DNA of 64,000 nt, taken from NCBI GenBank assembly GCA_016900015.1, contig JACJJM010000013.1, forward strand, positions 1 to 64,000. Direction: 5' to 3'. Of this stretch, positions 25,972-36,111 are shown in pieces. Made by a program: the position numbers and the translations under genes. The DNA comes from Phocaeicola coprophilus. Lineage in GTDB: Bacteria; Bacteroidota; Bacteroidia; Bacteroidales; Bacteroidaceae. Position 1 is the first letter of the stretch; every line of letters starts with the position of its first letter. A model generated the notes under the pieces. It ran no database searches. It saw only the letters and a list, made by a program, of their open reading frames with translations, and had not been told where the DNA came from.

Positions 25972-25999
25972 ACAGCCTCCTTCGGGAGGCTGTTTTTTT
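25972..25999 (+). terminator. Terminator after the Cbp1-like gene
   Basis: ACAGCCTCC - TTCG - GGAGGCTGT followed by seven T. Confidence 0.88.
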
Positions 26000-26072
26000 G
26001 TTTTTAGAATCTTTTTTTGGGGGGGGAGGGGAGATACTGAGGCCGCAGAGGGGCTGGAAAAGCCCGGTTATA

Positions 26073-28169
26073 TCATGAGATGGCAGACCAGTTGATATTG
26101 GTCTTTCGGAGCATTTTCAGCTGTGTCCAGAGAATGGCATTTTGTGGATTGCTTTCCGTCGGATCTCCGTCAACGACGGCTTGCGCTATATCGCGGACAA
26201 ACTGTAGGAGTTGGCCGTCGCGGGCGATGTCAGCGATGCGTAAATCAAAGGCAATGCCGCTTTGTTGGGTGCCTTCCAAGTCTCCGGGACCGCGCAGTTT
26301 TAAGTCGGCTTCGGCGATTTCAAAGCCATCGTTGGAGTCGACCATGATTTGGATGCGCTTGCGTGTGTCTTCACTAAGTTTATAACCGGTGACAAGAATG
26401 CAGTATGATTGGTCTGCTCCCCGTCCCACACGGCCTCGTAGCTGGTGAAGCTGGGAGAGGCCGAAGCGTTCGGCATTTTCAATGACCATGACTGAGGCAT
26501 TGGGTACATTGACGCCAACTTCAATCACGGTCGTGGCCACCATGATTTGTGTTTCACCTGTGACGAATCGTTGCATTTCTGCTTCTTTGTCTGCCGGGCG
26601 CATTTTTCCATGCACTTTGCTCACCTTGTATTCGGGGAATTCCGCACAGATATGTTCGTATCCTTCTTCCAGGTTTTTTATATCCATTTTCTCGCTTTCC
26701 TGGATGAGCGGATAGACGATATACACTTGTCTTCCTTCTTGGATTTGTTTGCGGATGGAAGCGTAGAGGCTTGCTCTGCGATTGTCAAACTGATGTATGG
26801 TCTGGATGGGTTTCCGTCCGGGAGGGAGTTCGTCGATGACAGACACGTCGAGGTCTCCATAGAGTGTCATGGCAAGGGTGCGCGGGATGGGAGTAGCCGT
26901 CATGACGAGCACGTGAGGTGGCCGAGTATTTTTGTTCCACAATTTAGCTCGTTGCGCTACGCCAAAACGGTGCTGTTCGTCGATGACCACCATGCCCAAG
27001 GATGAGAAACACACTGTGTCTTCGAGTACGGCGTGAGTACCTATGAGGATGTGTGTTTCGCCCAGTGTCAGGGAACGTAGGATGGCTTCGCGTTTCTTGC
27101 CTTTCACAGAGCCGGTCAGCAACTCCACTTTCACGGGCATGGAGCCTAATAGTTTGCGTATCGTGTCATAATGTTGGGAAGCGAGAATCTCGGTTGGGGC
27201 CATCAGGCATGTCTGGTAGCCGTTGTCCAGTGCAATAAGCATGCTCATCAGCGCGACAAGAGTCTTGCCGCTTCCCACATCGCCTTGCAACAGACGGTTC
27301 ATTTGTCGCCCGCTTCCCATGTCGCGGCGTATTTCCTTGATGACGCGTTTCTGTGCACTTGTGAGTTCGAAGGGGAGATAGTGACGATAGAATGTGTTGA
27401 ATATATCTCCCACTTGGCTGAATATAAATCCGTTGTATTTGCGTGCGCGGTCTTTGGCATAGCGGAGTATATTCAGTTGCACGTAGAAAAGCTCTTCGAA
27501 CTTCAGCCGATATTGAGCCCGTCGAAGTGATTCGGGTGTGTGCGGGAAATGGATGTTGCGCAAGGCTTCGTCAAGTGACATCAGCTGATGTTGCTTCACC
27601 AACCATTCCGGCAGTGTCTCCGGCATCGGTTCTTTTAGCAGAGCAAGCAGGTTGGATGTTAGTTTGCCGAGGGCGTGGGAGTTCAGCCCGCTACGTTTCA
27701 TGCGTTCGGTCGTGTTGTAATAAGGCTGAAGTCCCATGTCTGATAGTACGAGGCCTTCAGCTGGGTCGATGTCAGGATGGGCGATGTTGATACGTCCGTT
27801 GAAAATGGTCGGTTTTCCGAAGACAATATATTTGGTATGAGTCTTGTAACGTCCTGACAGATATTTGATGCCTTGGAACCAGACAAGGTCTACCACTCCG
27901 GTGTCGTCTGAGAAGTGGGCGACCAATCTGCGTTGTCGTCCTTCACCAAAGGTCTCAAAGCTGAGAATTTCGCCTTTCAGTTGGATATAGGGCATGTTGC
28001 CGTCGATTTCATGTATGTAGTACAGACGGCTTCTGTCGACGTATTTATAAGGAAAATAGTAGAGAAGGTCATGCATAGAGCAGACTGACAGCTCTTTGTT
28101 CAGGATAGCTGCTCGTTGAGGCCCTACTCCGGGCAAATATTTAATATCGCGTGACGTTAAATCGAACAT
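26073..28169 (-). CDS. recG: ATP-dependent DNA helicase RecG
   Basis: 698 aa. N-terminal wedge domain ([16 protein letters not shown]), then a superfamily 2 helicase core: Walker [16 protein letters not shown] (about 285-300), DEQH box [11 protein letters not shown], motif [20 protein letters not shown], motif [17 protein letters not shown]. It remodels stalled replication forks and Holliday junctions. It is the last gene of the pdxJ-exbBD-tonB-DJ1-ispD-recG operon; its start overlaps the end of ispD by 13 nt. Confidence 0.95.
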   Translation of the reverse strand: MFDLTSRDIKYLPGVGPQRAAILNKELSVCSMHDLLYYFPYKYVDRSRLYYIHEIDGNMPYIQLKGEILSFETFGEGRQRRLVAHFSDDTGVVDLVWFQGIKYLSGRYKTHTKYIVFGKPTIFNGRINIAHPDIDPAEGLVLSDMGLQPYYNTTERMKRSGLNSHALGKLTSNLLALLKEPMPETLPEWLVKQHQLMSLDEALRNIHFPHTPESLRRAQYRLKFEELFYVQLNILRYAKDRARKYNGFIFSQVGDIFNTFYRHYLPFELTSAQKRVIKEIRRDMGSGRQMNRLLQGDVGSGKTLVALMSMLIALDNGYQTCLMAPTEILASQHYDTIRKLLGSMPVKVELLTGSVKGKKREAILRSLTLGETHILIGTHAVLEDTVCFSSLGMVVIDEQHRFGVAQRAKLWNKNTRPPHVLVMTATPIPRTLAMTLYGDLDVSVIDELPPGRKPIQTIHQFDNRRASLYASIRKQIQEGRQVYIVYPLIQESEKMDIKNLEEGYEHICAEFPEYKVSKVHGKMRPADKEAEMQRFVTGETQIMVATTVIEVGVNVPNASVMVIENAERFGLSQLHQLRGRVGRGADQSYCILVTGYKLSEDTRKRIQIMVDSNDGFEIAEADLKLRGPGDLEGTQQSGIAFDLRIADIARDGQLLQFVRDIAQAVVDGDPTESNPQNAILWTQLKMLRKTNINWSAIS

Positions 28170-28828
28170 CCAATCAGTGCTTCTGCTACTTTTATGTCGA
28201 AGGGGGTTGTTAGTTTGATATTTTCGCGGTTGCCCGGCACGAGTGTTACGGGCATTCCTAAGGCTTCCACGACAGATGCGTCGTCGGTAAATGTTGTGGA
28301 ATAAGGTTGTTGGTAGGCGTCTTTCAGAAGCTTTGCGCTAAACACTTGTGGTGTTTGTACCAGTTTGTAAGCCGACCGGTCGACTGTCACGCTCGTGTTA
28401 CCGTGTAGTTGTCGGAGGGTTTCTACGACATCGACCACAGGAATGACGGCCTTGTGTAAAGCTGCTTCCTGATAGCACATTGTGATGACTTCGTGGGAGA
28501 CAAACGGACGTACACCGTCGTGTATGCCGACAAGGCTGTCGTCGTCAACCATTGCCAACCCGTTTTTTACGGAATGAAAACGAGTGTTACCTCCATCTGT
28601 CACACGATGAGGAATGTCAAAGTGATAATTGTGGCACAGCTCGCACCAGTATTTCTGTTGGTCGACGGGCAGCACCACAATTATGTTTATTCCTGTATCA
28701 TAGGTATAGAAGGTTTCGATAGTGCGCATCAGGACAGGTTTCCCCCCGATGGGGAGAAACTGTTTGGGTATGTCTGTTCCCATGCGTAATCCTTTGCCTC
28801 CGGCTACGATAACAATATACTTTTTCAT
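28157..28828 (-). CDS. ispD: 2-C-methyl-D-erythritol 4-phosphate cytidylyltransferase
   Basis: 223 aa. N-terminal nucleotide-binding loop [21 protein letters not shown], the family motif [11 protein letters not shown] (about 100) and the C-terminal [13 protein letters not shown]. It makes CDP-methylerythritol in the non-mevalonate isoprenoid pathway. It overlaps the upstream DJ-1-like gene by 4 nt and recG by 13 nt, so it is translationally coupled. Confidence 0.95.
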   Translation of the reverse strand: MKKYIVIVAGGKGLRMGTDIPKQFLPIGGKPVLMRTIETFYTYDTGINIIVVLPVDQQKYWCELCHNYHFDIPHRVTDGGNTRFHSVKNGLAMVDDDSLVGIHDGVRPFVSHEVITMCYQEAALHKAVIPVVDVVETLRQLHGNTSVTVDRSAYKLVQTPQVFSAKLLKDAYQQPYSTTFTDDASVVEALGMPVTLVPGNRENIKLTTPFDIKVAEALIGCSI

Positions 28829-29376
28829 GCGAGCAACATTCCGGCTTTGACTTCGTCGGCTTTCTCTTTACCTGCTAACTTGGTGACAATGGCAAATCCG
28901 AAATCGAAAGCTGCGCCCGGACCTTTTCCAGTGATGATATTATCGTCCTGTTCCACCATTGCTCCTGTTGTGCGAGCTCCTTCCAGATACTTCTCAAAGC
29001 CCGGGTAGCAGGTGGCTTTCTTGTCTTTCAGTATACCCAGTTGTCCATAAACCAGAGGGGCTGCGCAAATGGCAGACAAGAGGCGTCCTTCTGTATTAAA
29101 GTCAAGGATGACTTTGCGTAAGCCTTCATGGGCTGCAAGATTAGTTGCACCGGGCAGTCCGCCGGGGAGGACCAACATGACGCCTTCGCGCTTGATGGTC
29201 GTTGCATCAAAGAGCATGTCTGCTTTTACGGGTACTCCGTGTGCTCCGGTGACTGTTTCGTGACCTGTTACGGATACAGTTTGGATGGTTAAACCAGCGC
29301 GACGTACAATGTCGACTACAGACAAGGCCTCGACTTCTTCAAAGCCTTCCGCTAAAAAAAGATAAATGTTTCCCAT
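28825..29376 (-). CDS. DJ-1/PfpI family protein (YajL-like)
   Basis: 183 aa, Rossmann-like DJ-1 fold. Conserved Glu in [12 protein letters not shown] and a nucleophilic-elbow cysteine in [13 protein letters not shown] (about 105), with the HGVPVKAD and [12 protein letters not shown] segments seen in YajL/ThiJ proteins. It is likely a small stress-protection enzyme such as a glyoxalase or deglycase-like protein; the exact activity of this family is debated. It begins 2 nt after the tonB stop. Confidence 0.9.
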   Translation of the reverse strand: MGNIYLFLAEGFEEVEALSVVDIVRRAGLTIQTVSVTGHETVTGAHGVPVKADMLFDATTIKREGVMLVLPGGLPGATNLAAHEGLRKVILDFNTEGRLLSAICAAPLVYGQLGILKDKKATCYPGFEKYLEGARTTGAMVEQDDNIITGKGPGAAFDFGFAIVTKLAGKEKADEVKAGMLLA

Positions 29377-29378
29377 AA

Positions 29379-30209
29379 CTATCGTAGTTTAAAATAGTAA
29401 GTGATTGTTCCTGTTTGATTATTGATGCCATCGGTAACATTAAAGCGTGCCTTGCGTGCAGCTTCTTCGGCTGCCCGTCGCAGGGCTGCGCTTACTGTGT
29501 TTGTGCGTTTGTTGATGCTGGTGCTGATGACTCGTCCCGCCGGATTGACTACGATGGTCACCACGACTCGTCCTTCATCTTGCACATTGTAGACGGGAAT
29601 GGGGAGGGAACCGTTGAGCGAACGTCCATTTAAGTCCCAGCTTCCAATTCCACCAACTCCGGTCGATTTGCCTGTATTCCCGTTACCGGTCGGGCTACCT
29701 TGAATCCCACTACCTGAAGAACTGTTGCCTCTGCTACCCATATTTGTGCCTTTGCCAAATGCTCCGGCTATTTTCTTTGAAGCTTCTTCAGCTGCTGCTT
29801 TTTCTGCAGCCGCACGTTTTTCTGCTGCAATTTGTTCCGGAGTTTTGGTCGGCTGTTTGGGCGTTTCCGGTTGTTGGGGTGTTTTTTGTTTAGGTGTGTC
29901 TGTTTTCTTTTGTGGGGGCATTGCCACAGTTTCTTCTTGGTCTTGAGTGATTAGTTCCTGGTCAGATGGTTCTTCATTCACCGTTTCTTCAGAAGCCGTT
30001 TCCGGCCGTGATTCGTCAAGCATATCCACTTCTGTCAAGGTGTAAGGATCGGCATTGCCTTGCGATAGTTCTGCATCGCCGAGCATGACAGGCACACCAC
30101 TTTCTCCTTCTTGTTTGCTAGCCTTGATGGTGACAACAAGCAAGATGAGTAACACGATGAGGTGGATGACCACGGTTCCTATAATTCCTTGTAGACGGTT
30201 GTTTTTCAT
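29379..30209 (-). CDS. tonB: TonB-family energy transducer
   Basis: 276 aa. N-terminal membrane anchor (about 8-27, GIIGTVVIHLIVLLILLVV), an acidic then Pro/Lys/Gln-rich periplasmic linker (KKTDTPKQKTPQQPETPKQP), an alanine-rich helix, a Gly/Ser-rich stretch and a C-terminal TonB-like domain (VYNVQDEGRVVVTIVVNPAGRVI...ARKARFN). It passes proton-motive energy from ExbB/ExbD to TonB-dependent receptors. It starts one base after the exbD stop. Confidence 0.9.
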   Translation of the reverse strand: MKNNRLQGIIGTVVIHLIVLLILLVVTIKASKQEGESGVPVMLGDAELSQGNADPYTLTEVDMLDESRPETASEETVNEEPSDQELITQDQEETVAMPPQKKTDTPKQKTPQQPETPKQPTKTPEQIAAEKRAAAEKAAAEEASKKIAGAFGKGTNMGSRGNSSSGSGIQGSPTGNGNTGKSTGVGGIGSWDLNGRSLNGSLPIPVYNVQDEGRVVVTIVVNPAGRVISTSINKRTNTVSAALRRAAEEAARKARFNVTDGINNQTGTITYYFKLR

Positions 30210-30623
30210 TTACTTTTCAGGTGGACGTGTTGCCAATACCATTTTATATTTGTTTTCATTTGCGATGTTCAGCACTCGGACTATTTCACCATAAGGCACA
30301 GATTCGTCGGCATAGAGCGCCACATACATCTCCGGTTCTCGTTCGGCACAAGCTTTCAGGAAGTCGGGCAATTCGTCAAGTGTGACAGGCATTTCAGCTT
30401 CGTTGCCAAAACCTGCATAGTAGTTTAGATGTTTGTCGATAATGACCCGTGTGAGCGGCTTGGCCGAAGTCTGTTGCTTGCCTTGAGGCAAGAGCACCTT
30501 GATGGCATTGGGGGATACCATCGTGGAGGTAATCATGAAGAATATCAGCAACAGAAAGATGATGTCCGTCATCGAAGCCATGCTGAATGTGGCTGCGATG
30601 TGGGTTTTCCGTTTTAATGCCAT
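30210..30623 (-). CDS. exbD: ExbD/TolR-type proton channel subunit
   Basis: 137 aa from the ATG at 30623 (MALKRKTHIAATFSMASMTD). The single transmembrane helix IIFLLLIFFMITSTM carries the conserved Asp (MTD) for proton transfer, followed by the periplasmic domain. The frame is open 15 codons further upstream, but that would run into exbB, which ends at 30628. Works with ExbB and TonB. Confidence 0.92.
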   Translation of the reverse strand: MALKRKTHIAATFSMASMTDIIFLLLIFFMITSTMVSPNAIKVLLPQGKQQTSAKPLTRVIIDKHLNYYAGFGNEAEMPVTLDELPDFLKACAEREPEMYVALYADESVPYGEIVRVLNIANENKYKMVLATRPPEK

Positions 30624-30627
30624 AGGC

Positions 30628-31350
30628 TTAGTCTTTGACTGGTTCGTTGAGCAGATCCATGAAAGCAAGAGTCTTGGCTTCCAATTTGTTGACTACCGTG
30701 TCTACTTTTGCCACAAGATAATTGTAGGCAAAAAGTGAAGGGATACCTACGATAAGACCACCCACTGTGGTAATCATGGCTTCATAGATGCCGTTTGAGA
30801 GCAAGGTAATGTCAATGTTGTTGCCGGCATTGGCCATGTCCCAAAAACAGGTGACCATACCAGTGACTGTACCTAGAAAACCCAGCATAGGAGCTCCTCC
30901 CGCTACGGTGGCGATAACCGGCAAACGGCGTTCTAGCATACCTACTTCGATGTTTCCGGCATTCTCGATGGCTGCCTGTACGTCGGCTACCGGGCGTCCG
31001 ATACGCATGATGCCTTTTTCAATCATACGTGAGGCTGGTGTATTGGTCATACGGCAATAGTTGATGGCTGATTTGAGCTCACCACTCTGGATGTAGTCAC
31101 GCATACGTTCTATGAACAGAGGATCTTCTTTTTCTGCTTTGCGAATTACAGCCCAACGCTCGAAAAAGACATATACACACACTATAGACAATGCGGCCAG
31201 TACGATCATAATCCAGCCGCCTTTTGTAGCCATGTCCCAAAGGTTCATTTCCGGCTCTGCCGTAGTTACAGGGGTCAGTACCGGATTATCTGTACTCACG
31301 GCTGAAGCCACCCCTTGGGCGACTTGTGCCAGAATTAAAGCAATATTCAT
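30628..31350 (-). CDS. exbB: MotA/TolQ/ExbB proton channel protein
   Basis: 240 aa. Three transmembrane segments: about 45-65 ([20 protein letters not shown]), 140-165 ([23 protein letters not shown]) and 185-210 ([22 protein letters not shown]). The pattern [13 protein letters not shown] is the ExbB/TolQ signature. The ATG at 31350 overlaps the pdxJ stop as ATGA and is preferred; another ATG lies 12 nt upstream. Confidence 0.92.
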   Translation of the reverse strand: MNIALILAQVAQGVASAVSTDNPVLTPVTTAEPEMNLWDMATKGGWIMIVLAALSIVCVYVFFERWAVIRKAEKEDPLFIERMRDYIQSGELKSAINYCRMTNTPASRMIEKGIMRIGRPVADVQAAIENAGNIEVGMLERRLPVIATVAGGAPMLGFLGTVTGMVTCFWDMANAGNNIDITLLSNGIYEAMITTVGGLIVGIPSLFAYNYLVAKVDTVVNKLEAKTLAFMDLLNEPVKD

Positions 31351-32063
31351 GAGTTGAGGCATTTTTTATATTCTGCAATGGTAGATTTCAGTCCCAAGTA
31401 AAGCGCATCGCAAATGAGTGCGTGCCCGATAGACACTTCGTCAAGCCAGGGAATTTGCTGGTGGAAATAGGTCAAGTTTTCCAGACTCAAGTCATGACCT
31501 GCATTGAGTCCTAAACCTAGTGAACGGGCATGGCGTGCTGCTTCCACAAATGGAGCTACGGCAGTTTCTTTATCTTTAGGATAGAGCGAAGCGTAAGGTT
31601 CGGTGTAAAGCTCCACACGGTCTGTGCCGGCTTTGGCTGCGTAGTCAAGCATTTCGAGTTCGGTGCCAACGAATACGGAAGTTCGGATGCCCGCTTTCTT
31701 GAATGTGTCAAGCACTTCTGTCAGGAAGTCGAAGTGGGTCTTTGTGTCCCATCCAGCATTGGATGTGAGTTGGTCGGGTTTGTCAGGCACGAGTGTCACT
31801 TGGGTCGGCTTTGCCTTGAGCACCAAGTCGATGAATTCGCGACTAGGGTAGCCTTCGATGTTGAATTCCGTGCGAAGCACACCGCGGAGGTCAAATACGT
31901 CCGTACGGCGTATGTGCCGTTCGTCGGGGCGTGGATGTACCGTTATGCCATCGGCACCGAACGATTCGCAGTCCAAAGCCACTTTTACGACATTGGGATT
32001 ATTGCCACCACGAGCATTGCGTAAGGTGGCTACCTTATTGATATTTACACTTAACTTTGTCAT
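31347..32063 (-). CDS. pdxJ: Pyridoxine 5'-phosphate synthase
   Basis: 238 aa from the ATG at 32063 ([20 protein letters not shown]). TIM barrel with the PdxJ motifs [35 protein letters not shown] and [14 protein letters not shown]. It joins deoxyxylulose 5-phosphate with aminoacetone 3-phosphate in vitamin B6 synthesis. The frame is open for 55 more codons upstream, but that part has no family match. It is the first gene of a seven-gene minus-strand operon and is divergent from nadK. Confidence 0.95.
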   Translation of the reverse strand: MTKLSVNINKVATLRNARGGNNPNVVKVALDCESFGADGITVHPRPDERHIRRTDVFDLRGVLRTEFNIEGYPSREFIDLVLKAKPTQVTLVPDKPDQLTSNAGWDTKTHFDFLTEVLDTFKKAGIRTSVFVGTELEMLDYAAKAGTDRVELYTEPYASLYPKDKETAVAPFVEAARHARSLGLGLNAGHDLSLENLTYFHQQIPWLDEVSIGHALICDALYLGLKSTIAEYKKCLNS

Positions 32064-32092
32064 AGTTCTAATAGTCTGTTTTAAAAAAAGTG

Positions 32093-32100
32093 TATCTTTG
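32093..32100 (+). promoter_or_regulatory. Probable -7 element for nadK
   Basis: TATCTTTG followed by C, in the 139-bp gap between divergent pdxJ and nadK; leader of about 95 nt. Confidence 0.55.
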
Positions 32101-32202
32101 CAACTAATTTCTATGTGCAAATGTAATAGGTTTCTACGGAAAAGAGACCATTTGCATGGAAAAGAATAATAAATTAAAGTAAAAACAAAACAGCCCCTTC
32201 GT

Positions 32203-33072
32203 ATGAGATTTGTCCTTTTTGGAAACACTTATCAGACGAAAAAGTCCAGTCATATAGAAAAGTTGCTGGGTGTCCTTCGTCGTCTGCAAAACGAGATTTA
32301 CATGGACCGTTCTTTTTATGAGTTCGTGAAGCAGGAATTGGGACTGCCGTTTGAACCTGACGGGGTATTTGAAGATGGACAATTCACTGCTGATCTGGCT
32401 ATCAGCATGGGTGGTGACGGTACATTTTTGAAAGCGGCTAGCCGCATCGGCAGCAAGAATATTCCCATCGTGGGCATTAATACGGGGCGTTTGGGATTCT
32501 TGGCTGATATTATGCCGGAAGAGATTGAGTGCGCATTTGAAAATATAATGAAAGGTGATTATCACGTGCAGGAACGAAAAGTGTTGCAAATAGAATGTGA
32601 TGGACAAGCACTGGATGGTTATCCTTTCGCATTAAATGAGGTGGCTGTGCTCAAACGCGACAGCTCGTCAATGATTAGTATCCATACGACTGTTAATGGT
32701 CAATACCTGACCACTTATCAGGCAGACGGATTGATTGTAGCCACACCTACGGGTTCGACGGCTTATTCGCTGAGTGTCGGAGGTCCCATTATGGTGCCGC
32801 AGTCGGGTATATTGGCGTTGACACCGGTCGCTCCTCACAGCTTGAATCTGCGTCCCATTGTGATTCGTGATGACTGTGAGATTATATTGGACATCGAAAG
32901 CCGCAGCCATAATTTTCTTGTGGCCATTGATGGTCGGAGTGAGGGTTTGCATGAAGGCTCCCGGTTGACGATTCGTCGTGCACCATATACCATAAAACTC
33001 GTACAACAGACAGGACATACGTTTTTCACAACACTGCGTGAAAAGATGATGTGGGGGGCAGACAAGCGCTGA
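32203..33072 (+). CDS. nadK: NAD kinase
   Basis: 289 aa. NAD-kinase motifs: [10 protein letters not shown] (about 69-78) with the catalytic Asp, [19 protein letters not shown], and [16 protein letters not shown]. It phosphorylates NAD to NADP. Start MRFVLFGNT is at the first ATG after the promoter. Nothing unusual in length. Confidence 0.95.
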   Translation: MRFVLFGNTYQTKKSSHIEKLLGVLRRLQNEIYMDRSFYEFVKQELGLPFEPDGVFEDGQFTADLAISMGGDGTFLKAASRIGSKNIPIVGINTGRLGFLADIMPEEIECAFENIMKGDYHVQERKVLQIECDGQALDGYPFALNEVAVLKRDSSSMISIHTTVNGQYLTTYQADGLIVATPTGSTAYSLSVGGPIMVPQSGILALTPVAPHSLNLRPIVIRDDCEIILDIESRSHNFLVAIDGRSEGLHEGSRLTIRRAPYTIKLVQQTGHTFFTTLREKMMWGADKR

Positions 33073-33162
33073 ACCACGGTTCTTTAAACCGTGGATGGAC
33101 AACTTATAATTCGCGTTTTCTTCCGTGTTCGCGTCCGGATGTTTGATGCGGTCCCTGTCCCC

Positions 33163-33265
33163 GTCACGACATCCGTCCGGCAGCCCCTTAACACCGCCCG
33201 ACCACGGAAAGGAGGGTAGCCGAGGACGGATAGGACTCCGTGGTCGGACGGAAAGGAAGGCTAGG
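33163..33265. repeat. GC-rich REP-like repeat, copy 3
   Basis: Contains CGCCCGACCACGGAAAGGAG and CCGTGGTCGGACGGAAAGGA in inverted orientation to each other, related to copies at 9095, 23885 and 42052. It follows nadK directly. Confidence 0.6.
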
Positions 33266-33309
33266 TCGCCTGCCCTTCAAGGCTTGTTTGACTATCTTTG
33301 TTTTTAAAT

Positions 33310-33483
33310 CCAAATCAGTTCATTAGCACGTTTGTTCAAACTCTTTGGCCGCTTTTCGATTTCTGCCGGCATCTATTCCCGCCCTTTTCCTTGACATAGC
33401 CCGCTATGCCTTCGGAAAAGAACAGAAAAATCTATCTGGCATAAATCAAAAAAATCGTCTCAAAGCCTAATGACCGATTGGGG
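33310..33483. mobile_element. MITE-like element, family A, copy 2 (174 bp)
   Basis: Left end CCAAATCAGTTCATTAG and right end CTAATGACCGATTGGGG are imperfect inverted repeats of the family A type. The flanks TTAAAT repeat at 33304-33309 and 33484-33489. Inside lies the hairpin ATAGCCCGCTAT (33396-33407) within a longer CTTTTCC...GGAAAAG stem. No coding capacity. Confidence 0.7.
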
Positions 33484-33514
33484 TTAAATGAAAGAGCCGT
33501 GGCATTGAACCAAC

Positions 33515-33565
33515 CAAAAGAGAGAACGCGTCAAGACAATACATCTTGGCGCGTTCTCTCTTTTG
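33515..33565. terminator. Bidirectional terminator downstream of the acyl-CoA dehydrogenase gene
   Basis: CAAAAGAGAGAACGCG (33515-33530) pairs without mismatch with its complement at 33550-33565, with TCAAGA/TCTTGG extending the stem. Confidence 0.85.
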
Positions 33566-33612
33566 CTCTGTGGGGAAGTTATTCCCGTGTCACGGGAAGG
33601 ATACCCTCTTGT

Positions 33613-35319
33613 TTATTTGCGATAGTTTTCCAATTCTTCCGGGCGGAATTTGCAGATGAAGTCAGCGTGTTTGCCTACTTCGGCTTCGGCATAGCGTATG
33701 TAGACGTTGGCCGAGTGGGTGAAGAGGTCCGCATCGGCTGTGGCTTCCAACACAAGTAGATGGCCCATGATGGTGAAGGCTGCCATTTCAACCAACCGAC
33801 GTGCCACGAAGTCCTGGAACTCTTGATTCTTCAGTTCATTGACACGGGCTGTTGCTGCTTCGAGACTGTCAGCCATCACTTTCAGGCGTGTCCGGAGGCC
33901 TTCGAAAGCCGGGGCGCATGGCATGGCTTCGTATGCACGGATTTGGCTCAAGTAAGCTCCGTTAGTGACGTAGCGGATTGCTGCTACAGTCTGTAGTTGG
34001 GTGGTGCCTTCATAGATGGAGGTGATACGTGCGTCGCGATAGAGGCGTTCACAAGTATAGTCCTTCATAAAGCCCGAACCGCCGTGGATTTGGATACAGT
34101 CATACGTGTTTTGATTGGCATATTCGCTACCCATGCCTTTTGCCAGTGGCGTGAAACTGTCTGCAAGTTTTGCATATTTTTTCTGTTCTTGGCGTTCTTC
34201 CGGTGAGAGCTTGCGTTCGCGAGCGATGTCGTCAAGCGCTTTGTAGACATCGACAAAACGTGCCGTCTCATAAAGCAGTGCGCGTGAAGCGTCAAGTTTG
34301 GCTTTCATTGCGGAGAGCATGTCATAGACAGCCGGGAACTGGATAATAGCTTTGCCGAATTGTTTCCGGTCACGTGCATAGGCCAATGCTTCATTGTAGG
34401 CTGCTTGGGAGAGACCAACACTTTGTGCAGCGATGCCCAGGCGAGCACCGTTCATCAGAGCCATCACATATTTGATAAGTCCTAACTTGCGATCACCGCA
34501 GAGTTCAGCCTTCGCATTCTTGTAGACAAGTTCGCAGGTGGGAGAACCTTTGATGCCCATCTTATTTTCGATGCGACGTACGTCGACACCTCCGTCGCGC
34601 TTGTCGTAGATGAACATGGAGAGTCCGCGACCGTCGTGCGTGCCTTCTTCCGAGCGGGCGAGTACGAGGTGGATGTCAGAGTCTCCGTTGGTGATAAAGC
34701 GTTTTACGCCGTTGAGTCTCCAGCAGTTTTCTTTTTCGTCGAAGGTGGCTTTCAACATGACGGATTGGAGGTCAGAGCCTGCATCCGGTTCGGTGAGGTC
34801 CATAGACATAGTCGCGCCTTGGCAGACACGGGTCAGGAAACGTTGGTGTTGGTCTTCGTTGCCAAATTCATAAAGTGTTTCTGCGCAGTCTTGCAGTCCC
34901 CAAAGGTTTTCAAAACCGGCATCGGCACGCGACACGATGTCGGCGGCCATGATGTAGGGCACAATGGGGAAGTTCAGTCCACCAAATCGTCGCGGCATGG
35001 CCATGCCCATGAGTCCGGCTTTGCGGGCGGCTTCGAGGTTGGCTTGTGTGCCGCTGGCATAGGTCACACGTCCGTTGGCTACGGTCGGGCCTTCATGGTC
35101 GACGCCTTCAGCGTTGGGAGCAATGACGTCGCCACAGAGTTCGCCCACGATTTCGAGGACGCGGTCATAGCTGTCCATGGCGTCCTGGAAGTCCATCGGG
35201 GCATAGTCATACTTGTCTTTATCTGCAAAGTTTCGCTCTTTGAGCTCCACGATGCGGCGCATCAACGGGTGATTCAGATGATGCTTCAATTCGGGGGTAT
35301 CGGTATAAAAGTTTGCCAT
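33613..35319 (-). CDS. Acyl-CoA dehydrogenase family protein
   Basis: 568 aa, longer than classic 380-aa enzymes because of an inserted helix region after the core and a C-terminal extension. FAD and substrate motifs include MSMDLTEPDAGSDLQ, RFITNGDSD, QIHGGSGFMKDY and IYEGTTQLQ; the Glu of YEGT is the catalytic base in medium-chain enzymes. The electron acceptor would be EtfAB, encoded upstream in the same operon. The acyl substrate is not evident, and no thiolase or hydratase gene is nearby. It is the last gene of the etfB-etfA-TonB-TonB-ACAD unit. Confidence 0.9.
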   Translation of the reverse strand: MANFYTDTPELKHHLNHPLMRRIVELKERNFADKDKYDYAPMDFQDAMDSYDRVLEIVGELCGDVIAPNAEGVDHEGPTVANGRVTYASGTQANLEAARKAGLMGMAMPRRFGGLNFPIVPYIMAADIVSRADAGFENLWGLQDCAETLYEFGNEDQHQRFLTRVCQGATMSMDLTEPDAGSDLQSVMLKATFDEKENCWRLNGVKRFITNGDSDIHLVLARSEEGTHDGRGLSMFIYDKRDGGVDVRRIENKMGIKGSPTCELVYKNAKAELCGDRKLGLIKYVMALMNGARLGIAAQSVGLSQAAYNEALAYARDRKQFGKAIIQFPAVYDMLSAMKAKLDASRALLYETARFVDVYKALDDIARERKLSPEERQEQKKYAKLADSFTPLAKGMGSEYANQNTYDCIQIHGGSGFMKDYTCERLYRDARITSIYEGTTQLQTVAAIRYVTNGAYLSQIRAYEAMPCAPAFEGLRTRLKVMADSLEAATARVNELKNQEFQDFVARRLVEMAAFTIMGHLLVLEATADADLFTHSANVYIRYAEAEVGKHADFICKFRPEELENYRK

Positions 35320-35352
35320 AATTTTTACACTTTAATTAGTTGAAAGTTTATT

Positions 35353-36099
35353 TTAAGGATTATTGTAAGAGAACGGCATAACGAAGCGTACATTTACTTT
35401 TTTGCCTTTTTGTATTCCCGGGTGCCATGTATATTTTTGGGCCATTCGTTCGAACGATTTCAAAGCAGCTTTTTCCAGTATAGGATTAGGCTTGTTAAGC
35501 ACCTTGGGTTGGGTCATATTTCCTTCTTTGTCGATGATGAATTGGATGATGACACGTCCCGTGATATTTTTCTCTTTAGCTTCTTTGGGATAATAGAGCA
35601 CGCTGGATACAGCTTTGCGCAAGGCTTCGTTGCCTCCCGGGAAAGTGGCCATACATTCATATGGTTCCTTGTTGCGGGTCTTGTTTCCGTCTTGATCATA
35701 GATGTAGCTGGTTTTCATCTTGCCTTCTTTGTTGAAGGTGTCTTCTCTGCAGATTTTTCCGTCAGGGTAAAACGTCTTCAACGACTGAGGACGATTAGCC
35801 GTGTAAGTAATCTCTTCTTCCACGTTGCCATTGTCATAGAACGTTTTCGAGACGCCTTCTTTCATACGTCGGTTGGTTTCTTTCGTATAGCGTAGATAGT
35901 AAGTCGTTTCTTTCAATATTCCTTTCAGATTATAAGTATCTACTTTATATAAGGGGGGCTCATGGTTGACTATTGCATATCCTGTCGCCTTTTCTTTCTG
36001 GCACCATTGATTGCCTTTGACATAGATGGTGTCTTGTGCCCAGCTTACGCTAAAGCATCCTCCCAATAGACAGAGTAAAGCGAATTGTTTCATAGTCAT
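35353..36099 (-). CDS. Exported MORN-like/TonB C-terminal protein, copy 2
   Basis: 248 aa with a signal peptide (MTMKQFALLCLLGGCFSVSWAQ). The middle holds MORN/YwqK-like repeats (KTFYDNGNVEEEITY, KTFYPDGKICREDTF, KTSYIYDQDGN). The C-terminal TonB-like domain reads FPGGNEALRKAV...YPKEAKEKNITGRVIIQFIIDKEGNM...YTWHPGIQKGKKVNVRFVMPFSY. It has a cleavable signal instead of a membrane anchor, so it is probably not an energy transducer. It is a tandem paralogue of 36112-36894, 12 nt apart. Confidence 0.8.
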   Translation of the reverse strand: MTMKQFALLCLLGGCFSVSWAQDTIYVKGNQWCQKEKATGYAIVNHEPPLYKVDTYNLKGILKETTYYLRYTKETNRRMKEGVSKTFYDNGNVEEEITYTANRPQSLKTFYPDGKICREDTFNKEGKMKTSYIYDQDGNKTRNKEPYECMATFPGGNEALRKAVSSVLYYPKEAKEKNITGRVIIQFIIDKEGNMTQPKVLNKPNPILEKAALKSFERMAQKYTWHPGIQKGKKVNVRFVMPFSYNNP

Positions 36100-36111
36100 A
36101 AAGCTTTAAAA

